From positions 15,323,067-15,387,066 of the forward strand of contig NC_051087.1 of NCBI RefSeq assembly GCF_901709675.1: a stretch of 64,000 nt of DNA, written 5' to 3'. Source of the DNA: Syngnathus acus (taxonomy: Eukaryota; Chordata; Actinopteri; Syngnathiformes; Syngnathidae). The position numbers and the translations under genes are program-made. Each line of letters opens with the position of its first letter. Position 1 is the stretch's first letter. The notes below the pieces were generated by a model, which worked only from the letters and a program-made list of their open reading frames with translations, searched no databases and was not told the origin of the DNA. Positions 9,762 to 20,598 of this stretch are shown piece by piece.

Positions 9762-11550
9762 ACCGTATTTTTCGCTCCAAAAAGCGCACTGGATTATAAG
9801 GCGCACCCTCATAGAATGTTTTATTTTAGAAATGATTTCATATATAGAGCGCACCGGATTAAAAGGCGCATAAAATAGAAGCTATACTGCAACAAACTGA
9901 GGTTGACTAGGATTGCGGTATGCATCCACTAGCCAATAACCAATGAGCCCTCAGTAAACAATCGCGTTTCTCAAACTATCTCCTATAAAAGTGATCAGAA
10001 CCGACTAAAGTTCGATCTAACGCATTGGTACTGCTTACTTATGTTTCCCTTCCATATCGATTCGTAAATTTACCGTTTTTTTCCGTGTATAATGCGCCCC
10101 CATGTATAATACGCACCCTAAAAATGGCATGTTGATGCTGGAAAAAAGCCTGTACCCATGTATAATACGCACCCAATTTTATTTTATTTTATTTATTTAT
10201 TTTTTATTTTTTTTTTTAAGTCCCAATGATCGTCACACACGCAGGGAGGCAATGGGTCCCATTTTTATAGTCTTTGGTATGGTCTTAACTAGGCTGGATG
10301 TATTTTTTTTTGTTGGCGTTGATTTCTCCGACTGCCCGTAAAGGCACCACCGCGATCAGATGAAAAGAGAGGAAAGTGACGTGCGGACATGTGAAAAAGG
10401 CGGCTCTGTATGGGAGAGACGTTGAAGAGGAATAAAAACACCCTTGGAAACCAAAATTTGCCCCTCGTTGTGACTCGGAGCCGCAACAAATGTTTCGGAT
10501 TTGTGTAGGGTACATTGTGACAGCAAACGAGCAGGTGATCGAGCAAGCGTCTGATACGAGAGCATTGCGTTCGTATGGAGCGTGTTTGAAGTGAACAGCA
10601 GAGACGAAAGGAACAAGGCAAAGTGTTGTGAAATAAAATATTACCTGTAATACGCATTTTGTTATTTGCTGATTGTATTAAACTATCACATTCATTGTCA
10701 GTCAAGAAGAGAAGAGGACTATTATCCCTTCTTTGACGAAATGACCAGAGCACAGTACAAACACACTATTGTTCTTTCGGTATTTATTCAACCCACATTC
10801 TTTCACAACATGACAAGAAGAGAACAATACATAAATCAATACTCGTACCAGTACCATGATTTTCTTAAAAAAAAAAGAAAAAAAATTTTAAAAAAATTTG
10901 TACCCATGTATAATGCGCACCCCAGATTTTAGGACAATAAATTAGTTAAATTTTGCGTATTATACACGGAAAAAAACGGTATTTGAAACCTTAACGGAGC
11001 AGCCTATTTTGAAAAGAAATAGCCTCGTGCATATAGCAGCTATCATTATAGCATTAGCCACCTGCTAACTCCCATGAGCCTCAGCTCGCAGACTCCCATG
11101 AGCCTCAGCAAAGTGTCATGGTAGCCCCCTGTAAACAATCACGTCTCTCAAACTCTCTCCCATAAAAGTGATCGGAACCGACTAAAGACTGATTTAACAC
11201 ATTGGTGCTCCTTATTTATGATTCCATTGGATATTGATCCGTAAATGTACTCGAAAACATTAACGGAACAGCCTATTTTGAAATGAAATAGCCTCGTGGG
11301 TACAACAGCTATTCAGTGACGCCCCCTGACCACAGTTGCCGTAATGCTGGGAAGCGATGCGACCTTGTAATTTACTGGTCGTACTAAAACGTACTGAAAC
11401 ATTTTGGCAGAGCGCTGTGTACAACCAGTATGGATCAACAAATTCATCTATTGATCCATATATAAGGCACTCTTCATTATAAGGCGCACTGTGTTTTTTT
11501 GAGTAAATTTTAAGTTTTTAAGTGCGCCTAATAGTGCGGAATATACGGTA
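9762..11550. mobile_element. MITE family 1, second copy, itself interrupted
   Basis: The left end ACCGTATTTTTCGCTCC and right end GTGCGGAATATACGGT are diverged inverted repeats of the family-1 MITE. The interior shares the CAATCGCGTTTCTCAAAC and TTGAAACATT-type blocks with 5926-7491 but has only single units. A second MITE (10072-10981) interrupts it. Confidence 0.8.
10072..10981. mobile_element. MITE family 2, nested in the family-1 MITE
   Basis: The inverted ends are ACCGTTTTTTTCCGTGTATAATGCGCC at the left (20-base core ACCGTTTTTTTCCGTGTATA) and its complement at the right, inside a TA. Second-order repeats of CCCATGTATAATACGCACCC sit within each arm. Related full copies are at 27416 and 58222. 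This copy lacks most of the SINE-like middle seen in those. Confidence 0.82.
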
Positions 11551-11765
11551 ATCATATTTGTAAGAGGAACAACATTAAGTAGTATTTGGATAAAACATGG
11601 TTCACGTCACAAGTAATAGATAATTTCATGTTGAAATAACACAAGTCAATTACCTTTTCTTTGCTGTGACTTTAACAAGTGTGGACTAACACCTGGTACA
11701 AAATTTGCCTAACATGCCATTTGGAGTGAAAATAACCATTGTGGGAAAGTAGACAACTGTTTAAC

Positions 11766-11952
11766 TTCCAGTTCTGAGGTCATGGGTTCAAATCCATGCT
11801 TTGGCTTTCCCCATGTGAGTTAACATCTTCTCCCTGTATGTGTGGAGTTTCTTTTCTGTTTATCTTGTAGTTCTGAGGTCATGGGTTCAAATCCATGCTT
11901 TGGCTTTCCTATGCGAGTTAGCATCTTCTCCCTGTATATGTGGAGTTATTTT
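11766..11952 (+). repeat. Tandemly duplicated tRNA-SINE-like fragment
   Basis: A block beginning GTTCTGAGGTCATGGGTTCA and ending near TGTGGAGTT occurs twice, about 101 bp apart (11771 and 11872), with a few substitutions. GGTTCAAATCC is a polymerase III B-box-like motif, and the CTCCCTGTATGTGTGGAGTT part resembles the body of the local SINE. Confidence 0.65.
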
Positions 11953-12370
11953 GGGTATACTGAGAAAAAGCATAATGGGCGTATTTTGTGTAAACAAATG
12001 GAAAATGTACTTATGTTCACTTAACTTGACTATTTGCAATTATAGTTGGTTCAACAAAATAGTAATTAGGTGGAAATTATTTCCATATTTTTATTACGTT
12101 CACCGAGCACATTTTCAACAAATTATTTCTTTGAATGTAGGTGAACCCCCAAGGAACAAATGAGTAGATTGCAGGCCTGTTTTAAAAAGAAGCATTACTC
12201 ATGGGACGTTGAGATTTCCTAGGGTTTTGATAATTTTTAAATGTTAGCATTTGCCGAGGCTTTATAGCAATAAAGTGTTCCATATTGATACCACATTATC
12301 ACATCTTTAAATGTGAGAGAATGTCATGATGAAGGTTTGGGTTTTGGACACCCTATTTGGTCATGAGAAA

Positions 12371-12690
12371 CAGAATATAAAAAATAAAGCAATTTAGTAA
12401 TTTGATTAAATGTGTTATTTCAGAAGTATGTAACAAACTGACTTACTCCCTCACTGACTGACTGAGTAATTAACTAATTGTATTAAATCATGGCTTAAAG
12501 AAGTGGATGTCAGTTTATCAAAATATATCAAAATATAAAAAATAAAACAATTTTAGTAATTTGATTAAATGTGTTATTTCAGAAGTATGTACCTAACTAA
12601 CAAACTAACAAACTGACTGACTGACTCACTGATTGACTAACTACCATTGAATCATGGCTCAAAGAAGTAGATCTCAGTTTCAAAATGGGC
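12371..12690. repeat. Imperfect tandem duplication of about 160 bp
   Basis: The block with TAGTAATTTGATTAAATGTG and TTATTTCAGAAGTATGTA is present at about 12392 and 12553, each followed by runs of ACTGACTGACT and a TGAATCATGGCT(C/T)AAAGAAG end. The rest of 11953-12808 shows nothing recognisable. Confidence 0.7.
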
Positions 12691-12839
12691 AGTGACACCC
12701 CCTTGTTGTAGAATTACAATAGATAGCCAATGGTATAGTTTCTTTTATAGCAGTCTGAAAAGTAACAACAAAAAGATCTTATTATAATTAATTATTCTCA
12801 AATCTAATTTGTGTGTGGGTGTGCGTATGTCTCTGGGGG

Positions 12840-12895
12840 AGCGAGCGTGTGTTTGTGTGTGTGTGTGTGTTTGTGTGTGTGCGTGTGTGTGTTTA
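12840..12895. repeat. (TG)n microsatellite at a WDR17 splice acceptor
   Basis: A (TG)n run with GC interruptions runs directly up to GTTTAG, the acceptor of WDR17 exon 9. It therefore serves as the polypyrimidine/UG-rich tract for that exon. Confidence 0.85.
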
Positions 12896-12896
12896 G

Positions 12897-13046
12897 GTTT
12901 AACATGCCATCAGAATCGTCCTTTCACCATGGCCAGTTGTAGCAGAGACAGCACAGTGAGGCTTTGGTCTTTGACCCCTCTAATCTCTCCTCTGCTGCTA
13001 AACATCCTCACCAACCAACCTTGGGAGAAAATAATTGGAAACACTG
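12897..13046 (+). CDS. wdr17: WDR17 coding exon 9: last WD40 repeat
   Basis: Starts after GTTTAG and ends ACTG|GTAAGC. It encodes LTCHQNRPFTMASCSRDSTV and RLWSLTPLISPLLLNILTNQ, closing the propeller. It then begins the linker (PWEKIIGNT) to the helical C-terminal part. Confidence 0.96.
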
Positions 13047-13111
13047 GTAAGCTTTATTCATACTGGGTTGGTTCTGTTTTGTTCTGTTCTGGATTCTACA
13101 AAGGTATAGAC

Positions 13112-14467
13112 CAGGGGTGTGCAATCTTTTTGACTTGCGGGCTGAATTGGGTTCTAAATTTTGACCGGGGGGGCCGAACCAGGAGCAGATAGATGTAGTG
13201 TTTGTCTAAAGTAATATGAACGACACGTAAAGGTCACAGCATAAAAGGTTTTGGCCTTTAGTAGGTAGTAAAGCATGGATATTCAAAAAAAGCTTTTTGA
13301 AAACATGCATTTATCAACAGCATTAAAAAAAGATTTCACCAAAAAACTATCAGTGATTCTCATTAAATACGACACTGTTATTATGAATAACAGTTTCCAT
13401 CACTTCAGCACCTGCAGGTCAGATTTATGAAAGATGTTAATCTTATGAGGCGAAATCAAATCAAACGGCAAACATTCTGACCAAATACATCATCTTGAAG
13501 AATCAGTGAAACAATACATCTAAATAAAGTAATAAAGAAATCAAAACAGCAACACTGTGACAGATATCTGAAAATCAGAAGTAAATCTTTAACTCACAAA
13601 CACCTGGTGACAGAGGTGAGGAAACGGGAAACACCTCCTTAAAGTCGGCCTTAAGAACTTTAAAAGTTAAGATTAGTTGCAAACAGGTGGTGCATCAATG
13701 TCCTTGAGCATCCTGCATTGTGTGAAAATGAGAATGGTCGCTAGTTTCAATCGCTGCTATTTGTACACATTATTTTCAAAATGCATTTTTTTACAACAAA
13801 CTTGAGAAACTCCCCTTCATTTTCAGTGGGTGTTCCCACTGTGTTGTTGGTCTCCCTTATTTTGCTAGTGCATCACAGTCTGGAATAAAATTCGTTGTGG
13901 CAATTCTTAGGATAGGGCCGAGGTGTTGGTCCGTTAACCTAGATCTGTGATGGGGCTTTGTTGATGTTCATGTGGCTGAACGTCTGCTCACACACATAGG
14001 TCGAGCCAAATAATTGTCCACTCCTTTTTAAACACTCTGCACTCAGTGTCCACCTTTCTTTTCCTTGGGCCACTCATTTTAATGGAAGGGTTCCAGGGTA
14101 AGGTTTGTGGGTGGCTTTGGCGTAAAACTGCATCTGAAAGCTCAGTGCACGAATTTCGAGAATGCTGACGTCACAGCCCACACTCGAAATGCAATCTCAG
14201 CATTGAAGGAAATAGAGCGCAGAGTGCGCCGGGTCCGTACTACTGAGTACGTACACGCACTTGTGAGTGTGCACTGAGATTTATGACACGGCTTCCGGGA
14301 GTAAAAGCGCGAGCGAGCGTTTCCCCATCTACTGGGGAAACACAGTCATTGCAGGGAAAATGACCCCAACATTTTTTTAATAATCCAATTTATTCAGGTT
14401 TGGCGGGCCGGATTAAACGGCCCCGTGGGCCGGATGTGGCCCGCGGGCCGTAGTTTGCTCACGTCTG
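13112..14467. mobile_element. Non-autonomous hAT element
   Basis: Imperfect inverted ends CAGGGGTGTGCAATC and TTTGCTCACGTCTG are flanked by the exact 8-bp duplication GTATAGAC (13104-13111 and 14468-14475), diagnostic of hAT transposition. GGGCCGGATGTGGCCCGCGG near the right end is common in such elements. No transposase ORF is present. Confidence 0.88.
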
Positions 14468-14499
14468 GTATAGACCCTCACAGGTTATGTGTCTTGCAG

Positions 14500-14630
14500 A
14501 TAAAGCTATGGTTCCCAACTCTCCACCACTGCTCTGTGGCAAAGTATCAAGAGACATCAAACAGGAGCTGGAAAAACTATGCTCTGACATTACCGCCAAG
14601 AAGCTGCGTTGGTTCTCCGAATGCTGTTCG
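14500..14630 (+). CDS. wdr17: WDR17 coding exon 10
   Basis: Starts after GTCTTGCAG, only 24 bp downstream of the right target copy of the hAT element, and ends TTCG|GTAACT. It encodes DKAMVPNSPPLLCGKVSRDI and KQELEKLCSDITAKKLRWFS, the start of the helical region. Phase 0 exit. Confidence 0.95.
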
Positions 14631-15216
14631 GTAACTCTTTTCTATTTGTTGATGTAATTTGTAATCGTGTGATAGTTTGTAATAGTTTGATACTACAATT
14701 TGGTACAGAGTCAAACTTAGATGCAGTGAACAATGCTACTAAAGTGCAGTAATTCATTTTCTGCAGAACCGCTGCTGTTTTGAATCACTGAGAATGCTAG
14801 TCTCACTAGTCTTGCTGGTTGCGCTCTCGTCTGAGATGTTTAAAGTGCGGTAAAAAGTCACTAAACTAGCAATTTGTATTGACATCCCATGTCGAATAAG
14901 TCTGCACGATTCTAGTGTCCAGCTGCGAATGAAAAAGTACAGTTAAAAAGGAAACGGTACGGCTCAGTTGTTATCACACTCCAGCGTCCAAGGCCTCCGG
15001 TGGCCGCTTGAAGCCAGCACCCTGTGCTCTCATTCAAGTGAATAGCTTAGCCTGGTGGTGGGGCAAGAAAACGCCAGGGGAAACTTCGCGAACAGGTCTG
15101 GGATTCCAGGGAGTCCTGGCACTGGAAGCACTACTGCTACACCATTTATCCCAATTCTGGTAACTAACTAGTTACACCATTACTAAAAAGTTAATATTTA
15201 GTCTGCAATCAATTTC
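14631..15216. other. WDR17 intron sequence, unidentified repeat
   Basis: No ORF. Around 14945-15080 the text (CACTCCAGCGTCCAAGGCCTCCGGTGGCCGC) resembles 40420-40520, suggesting a low-copy repeat I cannot name. Confidence 0.4.
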
Positions 15217-15345
15217 CTGATTATCTTTCATGTACAAATATTTAATAACTTAAACAATTATAAAAAGCCACTATGTTCATTGAACCCATTACTATAGATA
15301 ACTGTCACCTGTATAAACGTAGGACTAGATTGCAGAATTAAATAT
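15217..15345. repeat. 129-bp direct repeat, left copy, flanking a LINE
   Basis: CTGATTATCTTTCATGTACA to AGAATTAAATAT recurs at 17617-17745 with 2 mismatches by eye. The repeats abut both ends of the LINE at 15346-17616. Confidence 0.9.
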
Positions 15346-17616
15346 AGAATAGAATAGAATAGATCTTTATTGTCATTGTCACACATGTACAACGAAATTT
15401 AAAAAGTGCCAACCGATCAGCGCATGAGATAAAAAATAAATAAATAGAATAAAAAAGATAAAAAAATACAAGCTAAAACCCACAGAAGAACATACACAGA
15501 CGTATTCATTTACATTAGCGGCATTCAATGTGACTACCGCCGTAGGGTAAAAACTGTTGGCGAATCTGCTAGTCCTTGACCTAATTGATCTATAGCGTCT
15601 GCCTGATGGCAACAGTTCGAAAAGGGAGTGGCCAGGGTGGGAAGTGTCCTTCAGAATGTGGGGGGTGCATGCATGTGTGTAGAGCGTGTAAAGCAGTGGG
15701 CTCAGTACGCAGCCCTGTGGGGAGCCGGTACCAAGACTGAGAGGCGTGGATGTATGACGGCCCACTCTCACCCTCTGGCTGCAACCCGTCAGGAAGCTCT
15801 TAATCCACCTGCAAGTATTGTGTGGAAGTCCCAGGCCCCCCAGTATGTCCACCAGTCTGTGGGGGAGGATGGTGTTAAAAGCAGAGCTAAAGTCCACAAA
15901 GAGCATCCGCACATAGCTTCCCGGCTGCTCCAGGTGGGACAGTGCAGCGTGGAGGGCTGTAGCTACTGCGTCATCTGTGGATCTATTTGCCCTGTAGGCA
16001 AACTGGTGGGGGTCAAAACCTCTGAACAGGAGTGATGTGATGTGACCCCGTACCAGCTTTTCAAAGCACTTCATCACCACCGGGGTGAGTGCGACTGGCC
16101 GGTAGTCATTAAGGCTGGTGATGTGGCGTGTCTTGGGCAGGGGGACTATAGTGGAGGATTTTAAACAGGATGGGACGATGGACTCAGTAAGGGACTGGTT
16201 GAAAGTCTTTGTGAAGACTCCAGCCAGCTGATCTGCGCAGTCCTTCAAGACACGCCCAGTGACGCCGTCAGGACCCGCAGCCTTCCTCGAGTTGATGGTC
16301 CGCAGCGTGCGCCTCACCTCGTGCTCCTTCACTGTGAGGGTGAAGCTGCTGCGGACTGTGGGATGTGATGTGGCCGCTCCAGGTGGCTCGGACTCGAACT
16401 GGGCAAAGAAGGTATTAAGGACCTCTGCCAGTGAGGCGTCCCCTTCAGCAGCTCCGATGGTGGTTCTGTAGTTGGTGAGATGCTGGACTCCCTGCCACAC
16501 CTGCTTGCTGTTGTTGCTGTCCAGGTGATCCTCAATCCTCTTCTTATAAGCAAGCTGGGCCTCTCTGATGCCTCTCCTCAGGTTGCTGTAGAAAGCCCCG
16601 TCCTCAGACCTGAGGGACAGGGCGGTGTCCCTCTCCTCCAGCAGCCGAAGGACCTCCCGGGTCATCCAGGGCTTCTGGTTGGGGTATATCCGTATAGGTT
16701 TTTCCACTGTGACAGTGTCTGTGCAGTGCTTGATATAACACAGAACACTGTCTGTGAACACGTTCAAGTCCCGGTGTTCGAAGATGTCCCAGTTAGTCCT
16801 GTCGAAGCAGTCCTGCAACTGCTGAGAGGCGTCATCAGGCCAGGTTTTAACAGTTTTAGTGATGACAGGAGCTGATTTCCTGATGGTGGTATATGCCGGG
16901 ATTAATAGCAGTGACATGTGGTCAGACTGGCCCAGGTGAGGTAGCTGTTTTGCCCTGTAGCCTAGCTTGATGTTGGAGTAGACCTTGTCCAGAGTGTTAA
17001 CTCCTCTAGTGGCACACTTAACATGCTGGTGGAAACTAGGGAGTGCTGCTCTCAAGTCTACATGATTAAAGTCCCCTGCCATGATGTGGACTGCGTCAGG
17101 ATATCTGCTCAGCTGGCTGCTAATACTGCCATGTAATCGTCCAATAGCTAGCTTAGCATTAGCCTCCGGAGGTATGTAAACAACAGCCGTCATGACTACG
17201 GTAAATTCTCGAGGGAGGTAAAAGGGCCTGCATTTAATAGTCACATACTCCAGGTCCGGGCAGCAGTGACTGTCTACAGTCACCATATTAGTACACCAGT
17301 TGTTATTGACGTACATACAGAGCCCCCCCCCTTGCTCTTGCCGGAGTTCTCAGTCCTGTCATGACGCTGTGTGGTGTAGCCTGCTAGCTCGATAGCAGAG
17401 TCCGGTATGAGTGGATGAAGCCAGGTTTCGGTGATCAGCACCATGCAGCAGTCCTTCGCGGTCTGGTTCGCAGACATCTGTAGCCTTAGTTCATCCATCT
17501 TGTTAGCAAGAGACCTGGCGTTGGTAAGAAACAGGCTAGGGAGCGGTGGTTTGAACGGCCGCTTCCGTAGCCTGGTTAGCGCGCCGGCCCTGCAGCCTCG
17601 TTTTTGCCTCCTCTCT
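15346..17616 (-). pseudogene. L2-like LINE, 5'-truncated and internally deleted
   Basis: On the minus strand this has the start of an APE-type endonuclease (LTNARSLANKMDELRL, the catalytic glutamate in ITETWL, then AGDFNHVDLRA) and then a reverse transcriptase with DGVTGRVLK, LNDYRPVALTPVVMKCFEKL, FVDFSSAFNTI and TGSPQGCVLSPLLYTLYT. The text then jumps to the extreme C-terminus (SHPGHSLFELLPSGRRYRSI), so the catalytic (F/Y)ADD box and the following roughly 200 residues are deleted. A G-run near 17326 shifts the frame in the endonuclease. The 3' end is GACAATAAAGATC plus an (ATTCT)n tail. It resembles the intact copy at 53087-57417. Confidence 0.9.
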
Positions 17617-17745
17617 CTGATTATTTTTCATGTACAAATATTTAATAACTTAAACAATTATAAAAAGCCACTATGTTCATTGAACACATTACTATAGATA
17701 ACTGTCACCTGTATAAACGTAGGACTAGATTGCAGAATTAAATAT
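17617..17745. repeat. 129-bp direct repeat, right copy
   Basis: This is the partner of 15217-15345 and has the same length. Its left end touches the truncated 5' end of the LINE. See findings for interpretation as an unusually long target-site duplication. Confidence 0.9.
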
Positions 17746-18094
17746 GAAAAGTAAATACTGGGAAATAAGTCTACTGAATAGGATTCCACTTTTGATGTGA
17801 AAGATGTAATGCCGGATTGCCTTTTGATGCCACAGATTACACTTTGGAGAACGATTGGATCAGGTGTTGAGCGACATGGTGCTTGATTGTTTGCGAGCTA
17901 CAGAAGCATGGACAATCTTTCAATTATGTGCTGACGTGCATATATTATCAGAAGAGTGCTGCTTTGGTCTGGTGTCTCAGCGACTTCATTTACATGAATC
18001 ACCCAATTGATTGTACTTTAATGAAACTGCTCCAACCGATTTGTGACCAATATTTTTTTTTTGTGGGTGTTTTTCCGTTGCCTTCCTGTATTTA

Positions 18095-18178
18095 ATTTGT
18101 CAACTCTGGCCATGTGTAGTCCTTTGAGACCGTTCTGTGATTAAGAGCTATATAAATAAATTATACTTGACTTTGGAC
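18095..18178 (+). mobile_element. Short LINE 3'-end fragment
   Basis: CCTTTGAGACCGTTCTGTGATTAAGAGCTATATAAATAAAT followed by TTGACTT-like units resembles the 3' ends of fish LINEs (core ATTAAGAGCTATATAAATAA). The segment 17746-18094 before it shows nothing else I recognise. Confidence 0.5.
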
Positions 18179-18213
18179 TAATTTACTTATGTGCATGCGT
18201 TTTTTCCTGCTAG

Positions 18214-18339
18214 CCTCCAGGGGGAAGCAGCAACCTGTGGGACTTGGTATCTGTCATTAATGGGCAGGACGACTCACTGCTACCAGGTAGCTACAGCAAG
18301 GGTGTAATGCACATGAAACATCTACTGAAGTTTAAAACA
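18214..18339 (+). CDS. wdr17: WDR17 coding exon 11
   Basis: Starts after CCTGCTAG and ends AAAACA|GTAAGT. It encodes 42 whole codons including PPGGSSNLWDLVSVINGQDD and GVMHMKHLLKFKT. It is in-phase on both sides. Confidence 0.95.
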
Positions 18340-18480
18340 GTAAGTATCTGTAACAAATGTGTGTGGAAGCTGATTACTCACTAAACAATGCAGCAGTCAT
18401 AACCACCATCCTACCAAATTAAATGTCATTTTTTATTTACTGAATAATTAGTATGAACAACTGATTATCATGAGCAGAGA

Positions 18481-18786
18481 CAGAGCGACCATGTGCAGCA
18501 CAGATCTTTATTGAGTTGGGAGGAAAGGGGAAGTGGAAAGCTGGATAATAGGGAGCAACACGGGCAGAAGAACAGAATAACAGGTCGCGTAACTGACGGA
18601 TAGCATACAGGTATCAGACAGGTAGAAAGCCAGACGAACCGACACAATCAATGCTGATGACTGCATAACAGGACGAGAGGGGCAGGAGCAGAGAAAGAGA
18701 ACTGTCCGAGGTTCTGATCAGTGCCAGGTTGAGAACAATTGACCGAAGGTAAATCACTGGATGGCAGGTGGAACGAGCATGTGACA
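18481..18786 (-). mobile_element. LTR-like fragment
   Basis: On the minus strand it ends with AATAAAGATCTGTGCTGCAC and CATGGTCGCTCTGTC, which resembles the AATAAA-CCCTGG...CATGGTCACCCTG end of the local solo LTRs, and it begins with a GTCACATGC block. A target duplication was not found, so limits are approximate. Confidence 0.45.
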
Positions 18787-19478
18787 CTGGTATTTTATAT
18801 CTGTGATAAATTTCCGTAGAGCACAGACACAAGATTGTGACCACTTGCACAATGCAATTTTTCATTTTCATTTTTTTAACACCTTAATTTAAATTCAGAG
18901 CAGGCCAGTTGGAAGCAAGGCCTCCATTGCAGTGTTGTCAAAAAACATTAAAACTAAAACCAAACCTGTAAATGCAAGCTATAAACAGAAGAAGAATACC
19001 CGCCCAAACAAAAATCATACGTTCAGAATGTAGTCCATGATACAATTCCTCAAATGAACAAAAGAGATTAATCAGCCTCCTGCAGCTGAGGCAAAAGATT
19101 ATTCCATGGGCATTAGCAAATACAAACAGGAGATCAACTCACTTAAACTGGAACTGAATGGTACTCTGGTAAGGGTCCCACAGTAGTGGTGAACTCTATT
19201 GTGTTTCTGAGATCACAAAATGTTTTACACCTTCTTACCCTGTCTACAATTAATTTCCCCTTTAGCTATAATCACCTATAGCCCGGCAAGACCGACCTCA
19301 CTCTTTGCCTACCACTTAAGCTCTACCCAGCGCCTTTCCCACAAATTGGGCGCAATTACTGTACTCATAGTTTATGTAATTGAAAATACACACAGACAAT
19401 AACAAACAGGACACAATAGATGAACTATATGTGAGATTTAAATAAGCGTCCACTTAACAGGCATTTGGCCAAAAGCCT
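18787..19478. other. WDR17 intron, nothing recognised
   Basis: No ORF or known repeat. A stretch of about 50 bp near 19440-19478 (AATAAGCGTCCACTT...GGCCAAAAGCCTCTC) is also found at 30279-30320, so some shared repeat is present. Confidence 0.5.
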
Positions 19479-19490
19479 CTCATTAGGCCA

Positions 19491-19884
19491 TCCATCCATC
19501 CATCCATCCATCCATCCATCCATCCATCCATCCATTTTCTGAACCGCTTAGTCCCCACCGGGGTCGCGGGTGTGCTGGAGCCTATCCCAGCCGTCATCGG
19601 GCAGTAGGCGGGGACACCCTGAACCGGTTGCCAGCCAATCGCAGGGCACACAGAGACAAACAACCATTTGCACTCGCACTCACACCGGGGGACAATTTGG
19701 AGTCTTCAATCGGCCTACCAAGCATGTTTTTGGGATGTGGGAGGAAACCGGAGTGCCCGGAGAAAACCCACGCTGGCCCGGGGAGAACATGCAAACTCCA
19801 CACAGGGAGGGCCGGAGGTGGAATCGAACCCGCACCCTCCTAACTGTGAGGCGGACGCGCTACCCAGTGCGCCAACGAGCCGCC
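19491..19884 (-). mobile_element. tRNA-derived SINE with long (ATCC)n tail
   Basis: Full-length SINE on the minus strand with a tail of about 12 TGGA units (19491-19532 on the plus strand as ATCC). The target duplication CTCATTAGGCCA (12 bp) is at 19479-19490 and 19885-19896. It is little diverged from the copies at 619 and 24387. Confidence 0.92.
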
Positions 19885-20107
19885 CTCATTAGGCCAAGCT
19901 GTTCCTATCTACCAGAGCAACCAGTCCCTGAAGGACGCAGAGTATGGACTTGTAAACTCTCTAGTACAGTTGCTTTGTAAATTGGAATGGTTGTGTTGTG
20001 TATACAGATTCATGCATGTTCACTCTACCTATGAGTTGACTCATTCTTTGACCATGATTACAAAATTATTTTTGTCTATCCTCTCCTCTTTTTGTGTTGT
20101 CCCTCAG

Positions 20108-20263
20108 TCTGAAGCCCAGGAATTGACCATTGTCAAGATGTCTAAATTCGGAGGTGGTATTGGTGCTCCGAGTAAAGAAGAACGCCTTAAAGAAGCAGGA
20201 GATATCCATTTGAGACTAGGACAGATTCAGCGATACTGTGAATTAATGGTGGAGCTTGGACAG
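20108..20263 (+). CDS. wdr17: WDR17 coding exon 12
   Basis: Starts after CCCTCAG and ends GGACAG|GTGCTG. It holds 52 codons: SEAQELTIVKMSKFGGGIGA, PSKEERLKEAGDIHLRLGQI and QRYCELMVELGQ. It is very conserved in the family; phase 0 on both sides. Confidence 0.96.
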
Positions 20264-20533
20264 GTGCTGCATGTGCACTTTTGCACCTTACATGTTTGTT
20301 CTGCGTAGTATACAGCACACGCACTCACACTTTACTCAACAAATGTGTTTTTGACCCTTATAACTACAATAACAGCAAAAAATAAATATTTTCTACTCGT
20401 GAAGTGAATCCATTTTAACAAACTTAAGTTTGTAACTTGTTTTATCTATCTTTTGAGGACAGATCAAAGAAAAGGGACTTGTTGAGAATGTAATGAATTC
20501 ATAATTAAGTGTATAAATATTTCTTTCTCGCAG

Positions 20534-20598
20534 TGGGAGAAAGCATTAGCTGTAGCACCAGGAGTATCCATGAAGTACTGGAAAAAACTGATGCAAAG
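20534..20598 (+). CDS. wdr17: WDR17 coding exon 13
   Basis: Starts after TCTCGCAG and ends CAAAG|GTAGGT. It encodes WEKALAVAPGVSMKYWKKLM and Q plus a split arginine codon, a helical repeat-like segment. The 300 bp after it (20599-20897) show nothing recognised. Confidence 0.95.

Noticed and set aside
12809-13192. 127-codon ORF running through the (TG)n repeat
   Set aside because: Only 12897-13046 is a real exon; the rest is microsatellite upstream and intron downstream.
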